Source of the DNA: JANNNF01 sp040385825
Lineage (GTDB): Bacteria; Pseudomonadota; Alphaproteobacteria; Rhodobacterales; Rhodobacteraceae
Assembly: GCA_040385825.1 (NCBI GenBank)
Contig: JAZKGQ010000041.1
Span: 1 to 23,569 of the forward strand
Length of the DNA: 23,569 nucleotides
Direction of reading: 5' to 3'
Notes under the pieces: generated by a model
The model's database searches: none
Told to the model about the DNA's origin: nothing
The model's input: the letters and a program-made list of their open reading frames with translations, nothing else
In this document: one piece after another, positions 7,393-15,692 of the stretch
How the letters are laid out: every line of letters begins with the position of its first letter
Position numbering within the stretch: the first letter of the stretch is position 1
Program-made: the position numbers and the translations under genes

Positions 7393-8283
7393 ATGCGCCC
7401 CGTCACCCTTGCCGCCACTCAATTCGCCTGCAGCTGGGATCTGCCCGGCAATGCCGACCGCGCCGAGGCTGTGGTGCGCCAAGCCGCCGCCAGTGGCGCG
7501 AATGTCGTGCTGGTGCAGGAACTGTTTGCCACCCCTTACTTCTGCATCACGCAGCGCCCCGAGTTTTTCCGGCTGGCCCAAGCCATGCAGGGCCACCCGC
7601 TGATCGCCCGCTTTGCGGCGCTGGCGCGCGAGTTGGGGGTGGTGTTGCCTGTTTCGTATTTTGAACGGGCGAGCCAAGCCTTCTTCAATTCTGTCGCGAT
7701 GATCGATGCCGACGGGCGCATCCTAGGCAATTACCGCAAGACCCACATCCCGCAAGGTCCGGGATATGAGGAGAAATATTACTTCTCGCCGGGCGATACC
7801 GGCTACCGCGTCTGGGATACGGCGTTTGGCCGGGTGGGGGTGGGCATCTGCTGGGACCAGTGGTTTCCCGAATGCGCCCGCGCCATGGCGCTGATGGGGG
7901 CCGAGATGCTGCTGTATCCGACTGCCATCGGGTCAGAGCCGCCAAATCCCGGCTATGACAGCCAGCCGCATTGGGAAATGGTGATGCGCGGCCACGCGGC
8001 GGCCAATATCCTGCCGGTGGTGGCGTCCAACCGCATCGGGCGCGAGGTGGCCCCGGAAGGCCGCGATGTCACCTTCTATGGGTCCAGCTTTATTGCCGAT
8101 CCGTCTGGCGCACTGGTGGCCAAGGCCAGCCGCGGGGCCGAGGAGGTTCTGACCCACAGCTTCGATCTGGACGCGATTGCCGATCTGCGCAGCACCTGGG
8201 GTCTGTTCCGCGACCGCCGCCCCGAAACCTACGCGGCGGTTGCCACGCTGGACGGGCAGGCATGGCAGAACGGGCGGGGATAG
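7393..8283 (+). CDS. aguB: N-carbamoylputrescine amidase
   Basis: Nitrilase-superfamily enzyme that hydrolyses N-carbamoylputrescine to putrescine, CO2 and ammonia, the last step of the arginine decarboxylase/agmatine route. The length is 296 residues. The Glu-Lys-Cys catalytic triad is visible as E43 (VQELF), K116 (YRKTHIP) and C153 (GICWDQWFPE). The stretches LFATPYFC and YEEKYYFSPGD are typical of AguB. AGGAGA lies 6 nt before the ATG at 7393. It starts 36 bases after the DUF2235 gene and ends at a strong terminator. The usual partner, agmatine deiminase (aguA), is not in the window. With the decarboxylase at 2709 this gives two putrescine-related enzymes in the same neighbourhood. Confidence 0.95.
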   Translation: MRPVTLAATQFACSWDLPGNADRAEAVVRQAAASGANVVLVQELFATPYFCITQRPEFFRLAQAMQGHPLIARFAALARELGVVLPVSYFERASQAFFNSVAMIDADGRILGNYRKTHIPQGPGYEEKYYFSPGDTGYRVWDTAFGRVGVGICWDQWFPECARAMALMGAEMLLYPTAIGSEPPNPGYDSQPHWEMVMRGHAAANILPVVASNRIGREVAPEGRDVTFYGSSFIADPSGALVAKASRGAEEVLTHSFDLDAIADLRSTWGLFRDRRPETYAAVATLDGQAWQNGRG

Positions 8284-8286
8284 CAG

Positions 8287-8316
8287 AACGGCGGCCATTG
8301 CTGGCCGCCGTTTTTT
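8287..8316 (+). terminator. Rho-independent terminator of aguB
   Basis: AACGGCGGCCA (8287-8297) and TGGCCGCCGTT (8302-8312) form a perfect eleven-pair stem with loop TTGC, ending in a run of six T (8311-8316). It starts just after the aguB stop. On the minus strand the hairpin lies just beyond gltA but lacks a following T-run, so any effect there is weaker. Confidence 0.93.
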
Positions 8317-8320
8317 CCGC

Positions 8321-9616
8321 TCAGCGGTGGTTCACATCGACATAGTTGCGATGCGTCTCGCCGATGTACAACTGACGCGGGCGGCCGATCTTCTGGTTCT
8401 TTTCTCCGATCATTTCCTTCCACTGTGAAATCCAGCCCACCGTGCGCGACAGCGCAAAGATCGGCGTGAACATCGAGGTGGGGAAGCCCATGGCCTCAAG
8501 AATGATGCCGGAATAGAAATCGACGTTGGGGTACAGCTTCTTGGAGACGAAATATTCGTCCTCCAGCGCCACACGTTCCAGTTCCTTGGCGACCTGCAAC
8601 AGCGGGTTGTTGTGAACGCCCAGCAGATCCAGCACCTCGTCGGCGCTTTCCTTCATCACCTTGGCGCGCGGGTCAAAATTCTTGTAGACCCGGTGACCAA
8701 AGCCCATCAGCTTGACGCCGGAGTTCTTGTCCTTGGCCTGCTTGATGAATTCGGGAATGCGGTCCACGGTGCCGATTTCGCGCAACTGTTCCAGCGCGGC
8801 CTGATTGGCCCCGCCATGCGCAGGCCCCCAAAGGCAGGCGATCCCGGCCGCGATGCAGGCAAAGGGGTTGGCCCCCGACGACCCGGCCAGACGCACGGTG
8901 CTGGTCGAGGCGTTCTGTTCGTGGTCGGCATGCAGCAGCATGATCCGGTCCATCGCCTTGGCCAGAACCGGGTTGACCACATAATCCTCGGCCGGAACCG
9001 AGAAGCACATGTTCAGGAAGTTGGCCGAATAGCTGAGGGTGTTCTTGGGGTAAACAAAGGGCTGACCCACCGAATACTTGTACGCCATGGCCGCAATCGT
9101 CGGCAGCTTGGCGATCATGCGGATCGCCGAAACCTCGCGGTGCCAGGGGTCGTTGATATCAAGGCTATCGTGATAGAACGCGGCCATCGCACCCACCACG
9201 CCGACCATCGTGGCCATCGGATGCGCGTCGCGGCGGAAGCCACGGAAGAAATAGTGCATCTGTTCATGCACCATTGTATGGCGCGTCACGCGGTATTCAA
9301 AATCCGCCAGTTGCGCGGCGGTCGGCAGTTCGCCGTACAGCAGCAGATAGCAGACCTCAAGAAAAGTGGACTGTTCGGCAAGCTGATCAATGGGATAGCC
9401 GCGATGCAGCAATTCGCCCTTGTCGCCGTCGATGAAGGTGATCGCACTTTCGCAGGCGGCGGTCGAGGTGAAGCCGGGGTCGAATGTGAACACGTCGGCT
9501 TCGGTATAGAGCTTGCGGATATCCAGCACATCCGGACCAAGCGTGGGCGAATGGATCGGCAGGTCATAGGACTTGCCATTCAGGGTCAGCGTGGCGGATT
9601 TGGACGGATCAGACAT
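8321..9616 (-). CDS. gltA: Citrate synthase
   Basis: Condenses oxaloacetate and acetyl-CoA to citrate in the TCA cycle. The protein has 431 residues and is the hexameric, NADH-sensitive proteobacterial type judging by length and the N-terminal beta domain (ATLTLNGKSYDLPIHSPTLG). Catalytic residues are visible as H267 (PAHGGANQA), H308 (GFGHRVYKNFDPRA) and D366 (NVDFYSG), equivalent to E. coli His264, His305 and Asp362. HADHEQNAST is also present. The ATG at 9616 (MSDPSKSATL) is chosen because it gives the usual family start and has GGGAAG 8 nt upstream; an in-frame ATG at 9634 is the alternative. It lies 87 bases downstream of gltX on the same strand. Confidence 0.98.
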   Translation of the reverse strand: MSDPSKSATLTLNGKSYDLPIHSPTLGPDVLDIRKLYTEADVFTFDPGFTSTAACESAITFIDGDKGELLHRGYPIDQLAEQSTFLEVCYLLLYGELPTAAQLADFEYRVTRHTMVHEQMHYFFRGFRRDAHPMATMVGVVGAMAAFYHDSLDINDPWHREVSAIRMIAKLPTIAAMAYKYSVGQPFVYPKNTLSYSANFLNMCFSVPAEDYVVNPVLAKAMDRIMLLHADHEQNASTSTVRLAGSSGANPFACIAAGIACLWGPAHGGANQAALEQLREIGTVDRIPEFIKQAKDKNSGVKLMGFGHRVYKNFDPRAKVMKESADEVLDLLGVHNNPLLQVAKELERVALEDEYFVSKKLYPNVDFYSGIILEAMGFPTSMFTPIFALSRTVGWISQWKEMIGEKNQKIGRPRQLYIGETHRNYVDVNHR

Positions 9617-9664
9617 ATGCTTCACTTCCCTCATTGATGCACCACGCGCCGGGATGCCCCAGGC

Positions 9665-9692
9665 CGTGGCCGCAGTTGCCGTTTGCGGCACG
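9665..9692 (-). other. Bulged hairpin between gltX and gltA
   Basis: CGTGGCCGCA (9665-9674) and TGCGGCACG (9684-9692) form nine pairs with one bulged G around a 9-nt loop. No T-run follows on the minus strand, so it is more likely a processing or stability structure than a terminator. No clear gltA promoter is seen in the 87-base gap. Confidence 0.3.
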
Positions 9693-9703
9693 AGGGACGG
9701 GCG

Positions 9704-11107
9704 TCAGTCCGCCGCGTCGTTCAGCCGCGCAATCGTCTCATCCCGACCGATGACCAGCATCATGTCGAACACACTCGGGGTCGCCGTCCGCCCGGCCAGG
9801 CCTGCGCGCAGCGGCGCTGCCAGCTTGCCAAAGCCGATGCCGTTTTCGGCGGCAATTTCAGCCATCAAAGGCTCCAACGCGTCTTTTGTCCAGCTAACAG
9901 TTTGCAGGCGCGGCGTCAATGTTTTCAGTATACCACGGGATACCGAGTCAAGCGCCTTCGCTGCGCCCTCATCCGCCACAACAGGCCGGGAAATCAGCAC
10001 AAAATGTGCCTTTTCAATCAGTTCCGGAAAGGTCTTGGCGCGGTCCTTTACGCAGTACAAGGCCCGAGACAGCCCGTCCCGCTGCGCGTCCGACAGGGGG
10101 GGCAGGGTGGCCGCGTCCAGATATGCCTCAATCTCATGCAGCAGCGCAGCATTATCGCTGCGCGCCATGTGCCAGCCACAGGTTGATTCCAGCTTCTTGA
10201 AATCCAGCCGGGCCGGGGCGCGCCCGATTCCCGCAAGGTCGAACATTGCCAGTGCCTGTTCGGTGCTGAACAGCTCTTCATCACCATGCGCCCAGCCCAG
10301 ACGGGTCAGATAGTTGCGCATCCCCGCCGCAGGATAGCCCATGGCCTGATAATCCCCCACCGCCGTTGCCCCGTGCCGTTTCGACAGTTTCTTGCCATCG
10401 GGCCCGTGGATCAGCGGGATATGCGCCCAGACCGGCACCGCCCAGTCCATCGCCTGATAGACCATCGTCTGCCGGGCCGCGTTGTTCAAATGATCGTCCC
10501 CCCGGATCACATGCGTAACGCCCATGTCGTGGTCATCGACGACCACGGCCAGCATGTAGGTCGGGGTCAGGTCCGAACGCAGAACAATCATGTCGTCCAG
10601 TTGATCGTTGCGAAAGGTTACAATTCCCTGAACCTCGTCGTGAATGACCGTCTCGCCGGTGCGCGGGGCCATCATGCGGATGACATAGGGCGCATCGGGG
10701 TAGGTGGCGGGGTCGGCCCCGCGCCAGGGGCTTTGGAACAGGGCATAGCTTGCGCCGTCAGCCTCGGCCTGCGCCCGGAAGGCCGCGATGTCCTCGGCGG
10801 TGGAAAAGCATTTGTAGGCGGTGCCGCGCGCCAGCATTTCATGCGCCACCTGCGCATGGCGGTCCTTGCGGTCAAACTGGCTGACCACCTCGCCGTCCCA
10901 GTCAAGCCCCATCCAGGTCAAGCCCTTGAGGATCGCCGCCGTGGCCTCGGGGGTGGACCGTTCCCGGTCGGTATCTTCGATCCGCAGCAGGAACTTGCCG
11001 CCCCGGCCCCGTGCGTAAAGCCAGTTGAACAGGGCGGTGCGCCCGCCCCCGATGTGCAGAGAGCCGGTGGGCGAAGGGGCAAAGCGGGTCACGACATCGG
11101 CGCACAT
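9704..11107 (-). CDS. gltX: Glutamate--tRNA ligase
   Basis: Class I synthetase charging tRNA-Glu. The protein of 467 residues begins MCADVVTRFAPSPTGSLHIG. The HIGH-type motif is HIGG at 18-21 and the KMSKS-type motif is KLSKR at 240-244. LLRIEDTDRERS and VIRGDDHLNNAARQ are strong family signatures. AAAGG lies 11 nt before the ATG at 11107. Alphaproteobacteria often carry two GltX copies, one of which may charge tRNA-Gln for transamidation; which one this is cannot be told here. It is divergent from comEC with a 96-base gap. Confidence 0.97.
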   Translation of the reverse strand: MCADVVTRFAPSPTGSLHIGGGRTALFNWLYARGRGGKFLLRIEDTDRERSTPEATAAILKGLTWMGLDWDGEVVSQFDRKDRHAQVAHEMLARGTAYKCFSTAEDIAAFRAQAEADGASYALFQSPWRGADPATYPDAPYVIRMMAPRTGETVIHDEVQGIVTFRNDQLDDMIVLRSDLTPTYMLAVVVDDHDMGVTHVIRGDDHLNNAARQTMVYQAMDWAVPVWAHIPLIHGPDGKKLSKRHGATAVGDYQAMGYPAAGMRNYLTRLGWAHGDEELFSTEQALAMFDLAGIGRAPARLDFKKLESTCGWHMARSDNAALLHEIEAYLDAATLPPLSDAQRDGLSRALYCVKDRAKTFPELIEKAHFVLISRPVVADEGAAKALDSVSRGILKTLTPRLQTVSWTKDALEPLMAEIAAENGIGFGKLAAPLRAGLAGRTATPSVFDMMLVIGRDETIARLNDAAD

Positions 11108-11152
11108 CGGGAATTAACCTTTCGGAAACCATCGGAGGGTAGGGTTGAGGCG

Positions 11153-11181
11153 TGTGTAGGCAATCGCGGGGCGACAGACAA
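11153..11181 (-). promoter_or_regulatory. Candidate sigma-70 promoter of gltX
   Basis: The minus strand reads TTGTCT (complement of 11176-11181), a 17-base spacer, then TACACA (complement of 11153-11158). The expected transcription start near 11146 would give a leader of about 39 bases to the gltX ATG. Confidence 0.4.
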
Positions 11182-11203
11182 GGTGGCGGGGGGTGTAGGC
11201 GTG

Positions 11204-13279
11204 ATGCTGCGGCCGCTGATCGCGCTGCAACAGATGCAGGGGCGATTGTTCCCATGGGTCGCGATGTTTCTGGGCGCAGGAATCGGGCTGTGGTTTGCGC
11301 TGCCGTCTGACCCTGCGGGCTGGCACTATGGCCTTGCGGCGGGCATTCTGCTGGCCGCATTGCTGCTGCGGCTGCGCGGGCCGGAACTGCTGCATCCGCT
11401 GGCGGTTGCTGTCGCCTGCCTTGTGGCGGGGGGGCTTGCGGCGGGGGTGCGGGCGCATCTGGTGGCGGCCCCCATGCTGGAGTTCCGGTATTACGGCCCC
11501 GTGCAGGGCCGCATTGTCGAGATTGATCGCAGCCAGTCCGATGCGCTGCGCCTGACGCTGGACCGGGTGGTGCTGGACCGGGTGGCCCCCGACCGCACGC
11601 CGGTTCGGGTCCGGATCAGCCTGCATGGCGATCAGCGCTATCTGGTGCCTGAACCGGGGCAGGTGGTGATGCTGACCGGGCATCTGACAGCACCAGAGGG
11701 GCCGGTGGAACCGGGGTCGTTCGACTTTCGCCGCAAGGCATTTTTCGACCAGTTGGGGGCAGTCGGCTATACCCGGTCGCCGGTTCTGCTGCTGGCCCCG
11801 CCAGAGGCCGGGGCGCAAGCGATCAGCCGCCTGCGGGCCTGGCTGGCACAGTCGATGCGCGCCGCCATGCCGGGGCAGGCGGGGGCTTTTGCGGCGGGGG
11901 CGATGACGGGCGACAGGTCCGGGATTGATCAGGACACCGTGGCGGCCTTGCGCGATTCCAGCCTGGCGCATCTGCTGGCGATTTCGGGGATGAACCTTGC
12001 ATTCCTGATCGGTTTTGTCTTTGCGCTGATCCGTTATGGCATTGCCTTGATACCGCTTCTGGCGCTGCGGGTGAATGCCAAGAAGGTGGCGGCGGTGGTG
12101 GCCCTTGGCATCGCGTTCTTCTATCTGCTGCTGTCGGGGGCCAATGTGGCCACGACGCGCGCCTTCATCATGGTGACGGTGATGCTGGGGGCCGTGCTGC
12201 TGGACCGGCGGGCGCTGACCCTGCGGTCGGTGGCCATTGCGGCGATTCTCATTTTGCTGACCACACCCGAGGCGCTGCTGGACCCCGGTTTTCAGATGTC
12301 TTTTGCGGCCACCGTGGCGCTGATCTGGGCCTTTGGCGCGGTGGACGCAGGGGTGATGCGCGAACGCCTGCCGCGCTGGATGCTGCCGGTGTTTACCTTG
12401 GTGCTCAGTTCTGTGGTGGCGGGCTTTGCGACCGCGCCCTATGCGGCGGCGCATTTCAACCGCTATTCGGACTACGGCTTGCTGGCCAACCTGTTGACCG
12501 TGCCGGTGATGGGGGCGGTGGTGATGCCTGCGGGGGCGGTTGCGTCGCTGCTGGCGCCGTTCGGCCTTGCCGCCCCCGCCTTGTGGGCGATGCAGGCCGG
12601 GTCCGCATGGATATTGGCCGTGGCACACTGGATATCAGGGCTGAACGGGGCCGTCAGCGCCATTCCCGCGCCGCCGCTGTGGGTGCTGCCATTGATCACC
12701 CTTGCCGGGGCGTGGCTGATCCTGTGGCGCGGGCCTGCGCGGTGGGCCGCATCAGGCCCGGCCCTGTTGGCGCTGTGGCTGTGGGCCTCGGCAGAACGTC
12801 CGCTGATCCTGATTGCGGGGGATGCGGCGCTGGTCGGGCTGATGGGGGCCGAGGGGCGGGCCTTGTCGACCGGCACGGGCGGCGGCTTTGCCGCCAAAAG
12901 CTGGCTTGAAAATGACGGCGACCTTGCCGCGCAGGATCAGGCGGCCGCCCGGCCGGGGTTCAGCGGGCCAAAGGGCGCGCGGGTGTTTGTGGTGGCGGGC
13001 CTGCGCGGGGTGGCGCTGAAGGGCAAGGGGGCCGACGTTGCGGCGGCCTGTGCGACGGGGGCCGTAGTGATCGTGGCGGCTGTGGTCGAGGCTGCGCCCA
13101 AAGGCTGTGTGCTGATCGACCAAGGCCTGCTGCGCCGCAGCGGGCCTTTGGCGGTGAACCGCGACCTGACCGTGACCGCCACCCGGCAGGTGGCGCGTCT
13201 GTGGTCGGGCGGCAAGGGCGGGTTTCCGGCCCTGCCGGACCTGACCCCCAAACCGCTGGGCATCGCGGAAAATCAGTAG
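11204..13279 (+). CDS. comEC: ComEC/Rec2-family DNA uptake channel protein
   Basis: Inner-membrane channel that passes single-stranded DNA into the cytoplasm during natural transformation; in Rhodobacter capsulatus ComEC is also used to take up gene-transfer-agent DNA. The protein has about 691 residues. An N-terminal membrane segment (FPWVAMFLGAGIGLWFALP) is followed by a DUF4131-type soluble region (about 70-190). The Competence domain includes AGAMTGDRSGID and LAHLLAISGMNLAFLIG (about 232-270) and many hydrophobic helices to about 530. The C-terminal 150 residues sit where the metallo-beta-lactamase domain of long ComECs lies but show no HxHxDH motif. Adjacent GTG 11201 and ATG 11204 are both possible starts, as is GTG 11183; none has a strong SD. 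The 3' end overlaps lexA by 7 bases, convergently. Confidence 0.93.
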   Translation: MLRPLIALQQMQGRLFPWVAMFLGAGIGLWFALPSDPAGWHYGLAAGILLAALLLRLRGPELLHPLAVAVACLVAGGLAAGVRAHLVAAPMLEFRYYGPVQGRIVEIDRSQSDALRLTLDRVVLDRVAPDRTPVRVRISLHGDQRYLVPEPGQVVMLTGHLTAPEGPVEPGSFDFRRKAFFDQLGAVGYTRSPVLLLAPPEAGAQAISRLRAWLAQSMRAAMPGQAGAFAAGAMTGDRSGIDQDTVAALRDSSLAHLLAISGMNLAFLIGFVFALIRYGIALIPLLALRVNAKKVAAVVALGIAFFYLLLSGANVATTRAFIMVTVMLGAVLLDRRALTLRSVAIAAILILLTTPEALLDPGFQMSFAATVALIWAFGAVDAGVMRERLPRWMLPVFTLVLSSVVAGFATAPYAAAHFNRYSDYGLLANLLTVPVMGAVVMPAGAVASLLAPFGLAAPALWAMQAGSAWILAVAHWISGLNGAVSAIPAPPLWVLPLITLAGAWLILWRGPARWAASGPALLALWLWASAERPLILIAGDAALVGLMGAEGRALSTGTGGGFAAKSWLENDGDLAAQDQAAARPGFSGPKGARVFVVAGLRGVALKGKGADVAAACATGAVVIVAAVVEAAPKGCVLIDQGLLRRSGPLAVNRDLTVTATRQVARLWSGGKGGFPALPDLTPKPLGIAENQ

Positions 13280-13959
13280 CTGCGGATCAACCCGACCAGC
13301 CGGCCCTGCACCTTGACCTGATGATCAGGGTAAACGCGGGTTTCATAGGCGGGGTTCGCCGCCTCCAGCGCGATCATGCCGCCCTTGCGGCGAAAGCGTT
13401 TCAGCGTGGCCTCCAGATCCTCGACCAGCGCCACCACGATATCACCATTCTCGGCCGTGGTCTGTTCGCGGATCACCACGATGTCACCATCGTTGATCCC
13501 GGCCTCGATCATCGAATCGCCTTTGACTTCAAGCGCATAATGCTGGCCCTTGCCTGACAGCATCGACCCCGGCACCGCGATGTGGTGGGACGCATGCTGA
13601 ATGGCCTCGATCGGAACACCCGCCGCAATCCGCCCCATCACCGGCAGTTCGATGGCGCCAAGCGATTCAACCAGCATCGCCCCACGCGGCGGATCAACCT
13701 TGTCGCCGGTGATCACCCTGGGGGTAAAGCCGGGTTTTTCCATCGCCTCGGGCAGTTTGATGATTTCCAGCGCGCGCGCCCGGTGGGCCAGACGGCGGAT
13801 GAACCCGCGTTCCTCCAACGCGGTGATCAGCCGGTGGATGCCGGATTTCGACCGCAGATCAAGGGCTTCCTTCATTTCGTCGAATGAGGGCGGCACGCCG
13901 TCCACATCCATCCGGCCCTTGATGAAATCCAGAAGTTCCAATTGCTTGCGCGTCAGCAT
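13273..13959 (-). CDS. lexA: LexA repressor, SOS response
   Basis: Transcriptional repressor of DNA-damage genes that cleaves itself when stimulated by RecA filaments. The protein of 228 residues begins MLTRKQLELLDFIKGRMDVD. The N-terminal winged helix spans about 1-65. The self-cleavage site is A113-G114 in GRIAAGVPIE. The catalytic Ser is S149 (KGDSMIEAGI) and the general-base Lys is K187 (EATLKRF). AGGG lies about 7 nt before the ATG. An SOS box lies 34 bases upstream, so it is self-regulated. The gene is downstream of moeA on the same strand with a 78-base gap and no visible terminator. Its stop overlaps the convergent comEC end. Confidence 0.98.
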   Translation of the reverse strand: MLTRKQLELLDFIKGRMDVDGVPPSFDEMKEALDLRSKSGIHRLITALEERGFIRRLAHRARALEIIKLPEAMEKPGFTPRVITGDKVDPPRGAMLVESLGAIELPVMGRIAAGVPIEAIQHASHHIAVPGSMLSGKGQHYALEVKGDSMIEAGINDGDIVVIREQTTAENGDIVVALVEDLEATLKRFRRKGGMIALEAANPAYETRVYPDHQVKVQGRLVGLIRSY

Positions 13960-13992
13960 TGTTTGCCCTCAACCACCCCGTGTTGATGCAAT

Positions 13993-14021
13993 GTTCTGCC
14001 CGTGTTCCCGGTTTGTGTCAA
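13993..14021 (-). promoter_or_regulatory. lexA promoter with alphaproteobacterial SOS box GTTC-N7-GTTC
   Basis: The plus strand reads GTTC (13993-13996), seven bases, GTTC (14004-14007), which is the direct-repeat LexA operator of alphaproteobacteria. A perfect -35 TTGACA lies on the minus strand (complement of 14016-14021); the -10 position 17 bases on (complement of 13993-13998) is poor and falls inside the box. Bound LexA would therefore block its own promoter. Confidence 0.88.
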
Positions 14022-14037
14022 GCGTTTTGCGAATCGG

Positions 14038-15216
14038 TCAGAATGGCAGGTAGTCGACCACATCGCCCGCCTGCCGCGCGCCGTCGCTGACCGGGCGGAT
14101 CAGCAAGGCATTGGCCTCGGTCAGAATGGTCAGCAGCGCCGAATCCTGCCGGTCAAACGCGGTGATCACCGGCAAGCCGTCGCCTTGGGTCAGCCTTGCC
14201 CGCATGTAGTGGGTGCGTGGGCCATTGGCCGCAATATCTGCCCCCAACACCGCACGGTGGGTCGCGGGGGCCACATCCGGCCGGCCCAGCATCGCGCGGA
14301 TCATCGGCAGCGCAAACAGGTGCCCGCAGACAATGGCCGACACCGGATTGCCGGGCAGCCCCAGAAACGCGGCGCCGCGCAGGCGCCCCGCCATCAGCGG
14401 TTTTCCGGGGCGCAGCGCGATTTGCCAGAAGGCCGGCTGCATCCCCATGGCCGCCGTCACCCGCCCCACCAGATCGTGGTCGCCGACCGAGGCCCCGCCG
14501 ATGGTGATGATCAGATCGGCGCCGTCCGCCAGTTCCAGAACGGTGGTCAGTTCGGCCTCGCGGTCGCGGGCGATCGGCAACAGGCGGGCCTGCGCGCCGG
14601 CCGCCTCGACCAGCGCCTTCAGCGCAAAGGAATTTGACGCGATGATCTGGTCCGAACCGGGGTCTGCCCCCGGCATCACCAACTCATCGCCCGTGGCGAT
14701 GATCGCCACCACCGGGCGGCGGGTGACGGGCACCTGCGCCACATTCATCGCGGCCAGCAGGGCAAGGTCGTTGGGGCGCAGCAAGCGCGGCCCAAGCGTG
14801 CTGCCCGCCCGGAAATCCTGCCCCATGGGGCGGATATGCGCACCGGAATCGGCACCGGTCCTGACGGTGATGGTGTCGCCGTCGCGGGTCACGTCTTCCT
14901 GAATGATCACCCGGCTGGCCCCGGCCGGAACCGGCGCGCCGGTAAAGATGCGCACGGCCTGACCCGGCCCTACGCTGCCCGCGAACGAATGGCCTGCGCC
15001 CGCCTCGCCCACCACCTGAAATGTCGCCCCCGCTGCGGGATCGCCCGCCACCGCATAGCCATCCATCGCCGAGGCTGCAAAGGGCGGCTGGTCGCGGCGC
15101 GCGGCAACCGGGGCACACATCCAGCGGTCAGCGGCATGGGTCAGCGGCACCATTTCCTGTGACAGGGGTTGCACAAGGGCCAGACAGCGGGCAAGAGCCT
15201 CTTCAACCGAAATCAC
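14038..15216 (-). CDS. moeA: Molybdopterin molybdenumtransferase
   Basis: Inserts molybdate into adenylylated molybdopterin, the last general step of molybdenum cofactor synthesis. The protein has 392 residues starting at GTG 15216 (VISVEEALARCLALVQPLSQ). Family motifs are FAASAMDGYAV (about 46-56), GGASVGDHD ending near 248 (D246 in the active-site loop) and GLPGNPVSA (G286-N290). The GTG overlaps the moaC stop in the four bases GTGA, and GAGG lies 8 nt upstream, so translational coupling is likely. An ATG far upstream inside moaC is rejected. A Moco-dependent CoxL-like enzyme lies at 3957-6248 in the same window. Confidence 0.96.
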   Translation of the reverse strand: MISVEEALARCLALVQPLSQEMVPLTHAADRWMCAPVAARRDQPPFAASAMDGYAVAGDPAAGATFQVVGEAGAGHSFAGSVGPGQAVRIFTGAPVPAGASRVIIQEDVTRDGDTITVRTGADSGAHIRPMGQDFRAGSTLGPRLLRPNDLALLAAMNVAQVPVTRRPVVAIIATGDELVMPGADPGSDQIIASNSFALKALVEAAGAQARLLPIARDREAELTTVLELADGADLIITIGGASVGDHDLVGRVTAAMGMQPAFWQIALRPGKPLMAGRLRGAAFLGLPGNPVSAIVCGHLFALPMIRAMLGRPDVAPATHRAVLGADIAANGPRTHYMRARLTQGDGLPVITAFDRQDSALLTILTEANALLIRPVSDGARQAGDVVDYLPF

Positions 15217-15692
15217 AGCTTTGCCTCGTAACGCCCCGATTTTCCACCATCTTTCAAGACGAGCTGGATGCCGTCGATCACCATGGACTTCTCGACCGCC
15301 TTGACCATGTCGTAGATCGTCAGGCACGCCACCGACACCGCCGTCAGCGCCTCCATCTCGACCCCGGTCTGGCCGCCGGTCTTGACAGTGGCCTGCACGC
15401 GTATGCCCGGCAGGGTGGCATCTGGCAGCAGGTCGAGCGCGACCTTGGTGATCGGCAAAGGGTGGCACAGCGGGATCAGGTCGGCGGTCTTCTTGGCGGC
15501 CATGATGCCCGCCAGCCGCGCCACACCCAGAACATCGCCCTTTTTTGCGCGGCCATCGGTGATCAGGGTCAGGGTGTCCAGGCTCATCCGCACGGCACCC
15601 ACGGCCACGGCCAGACGGTCGGTCACCGGCTTGGCCGACACATCGACCATATGGGCCTGCCCCTGTTCGTCGAAATGTGTCAGGCCGCTCAT
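15213..15692 (-). CDS. moaC: Cyclic pyranopterin monophosphate synthase
   Basis: Works with MoaA to convert GTP to cyclic pyranopterin monophosphate, the first stage of Moco synthesis. The length of 159 is normal. Catalytic residues fall at the same numbers as in E. coli MoaC: K51, H77 (LCHPLP), E112 and E114 (TGVEMEAL), D128 and K131 (YDMVKA). The ATG at 15692 overlaps the trpC stop in the four bases ATGA, so moaC is translated from the tryptophan operon message. No moaA is present in the window. Confidence 0.97.
   Translation of the reverse strand: MSGLTHFDEQGQAHMVDVSAKPVTDRLAVAVGAVRMSLDTLTLITDGRAKKGDVLGVARLAGIMAAKKTADLIPLCHPLPITKVALDLLPDATLPGIRVQATVKTGGQTGVEMEALTAVSVACLTIYDMVKAVEKSMVIDGIQLVLKDGGKSGRYEAKL

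Noticed and set aside
10286..11203. In-frame upstream extension of comEC through gltX
   Set aside because: The extension is antisense to gltX and composed of Arg/Gly/His-rich sequence; the hydrophobic ComEC N-terminus begins at 11204.
11108..11203. CtrA-type site in the gltX-comEC gap
   Set aside because: Only one TTAA half-site is present (about 11114); the second half at the proper spacing is missing.
11114..12628. 504-codon minus-strand frame inside comEC
   Set aside because: It is Gln/His/Arg-rich shadow coding with no family signature, opposite a clear membrane protein.
14038..15468. Longer moeA start inside moaC
   Set aside because: The extra residues are an out-of-frame reading of moaC, and the GTGA overlap at 15213-15216 is a standard operon junction.
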